Program-made: the position numbers and the translations under genes
Shown here: positions 14,773 through 14,808 of the stretch, in pieces
Numbering within the stretch: position 1 is the stretch's first letter
Layout of the letters: each line of letters begins with the position of its first letter
The notes under the pieces: generated by a model
Told to the model about the DNA's origin: nothing
Database searches by the model: none
Seen by the model: only the letters and a program-made list of their open reading frames with translations
NCBI GenBank assembly: GCA_019418525.1
Contig: DYBS01000028.1
Span: forward strand, 1-14,808
From: Clostridiales bacterium
GTDB lineage: Bacteria > Bacillota > Clostridia > Oscillospirales > Oscillospiraceae
Direction: 5' to 3'
DNA: 14,808 nt

Positions 14773-14808
14773 ATGAGTGAAACGGTAGCGGCGGCTCCCG
14801 CTCAGGGG
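14773..14808 (+). CDS. fliG: Start of fliG (flagellar motor switch protein), truncated by window edge
   Basis: Only 12 codons are visible (MSETVAAAPAQG). The start is supported by GGGAGGGAG at the end of fliF and by the 4-nt gap. The identity is inferred purely from operon order, because fliG nearly always follows fliF; the visible residues carry no family signature. Confidence 0.7.
   Translation, partial: MSETVAAAPAQG

Overview
The window looks like a chromosomal motility locus from a Gram-positive, spore-former-related Clostridia, probably an Oscillospiraceae-type gut anaerobe such as the Oscillibacter/Intestinimonas/Flavonifractor group. That placement is inference. It rests on GC-rich coding sequence, strong AGGAGG-type ribosome sites, SLH-domain surface proteins, a flgB-flgC-fliE-fliF-(fliG) operon in the usual Firmicutes order, and Spo0A-box-like sites. 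No tRNA, rRNA, CRISPR array, insertion sequence or phage gene was seen.

Left part (1-541): the 5' end of cheA on the minus strand (Hpt domain only; the rest lies outside). A divergent intergenic region follows, carrying a good sigma-28/sigma-D-type promoter that points into cheA.

Middle part (542-11552, all plus strand): a helical protein with a FliK-like C-terminal domain; a small stand-alone FlhB C-terminal-like protein (FlhX/YlqH type) overlapping it; a PilZ-domain protein expected to bind cyclic di-GMP; and two very large exported SLH proteins. The first (1639 aa) has its three SLH domains at the N-terminus, then a beta-rich solenoid-like region and Ig/Fn3-like modules. The second (1204 aa) has three BIG2-like modules, six copies of a module of about 117 residues, and three SLH domains at the C-terminus. 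The genes are close together, with hairpins in two gaps, and the series ends in a perfect 17-bp terminator hairpin.

Right part (11595-14808): an AT-rich regulatory region with Spo0A-box-like sequences, candidate sigma-A promoters and small inverted repeats. The basal-body operon follows: flgB, flgC, fliE, fliF and the first 12 codons of a gene that is fliG by position.

Together the window joins chemotaxis signalling (CheA), type III export accessory proteins, a second-messenger receptor, wall-anchored surface proteins and the rod/MS-ring genes. The most interesting possibility is that the two giant SLH proteins and the PilZ protein form a surface module coordinated with flagellar assembly. 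The sequence suggests this by position only.
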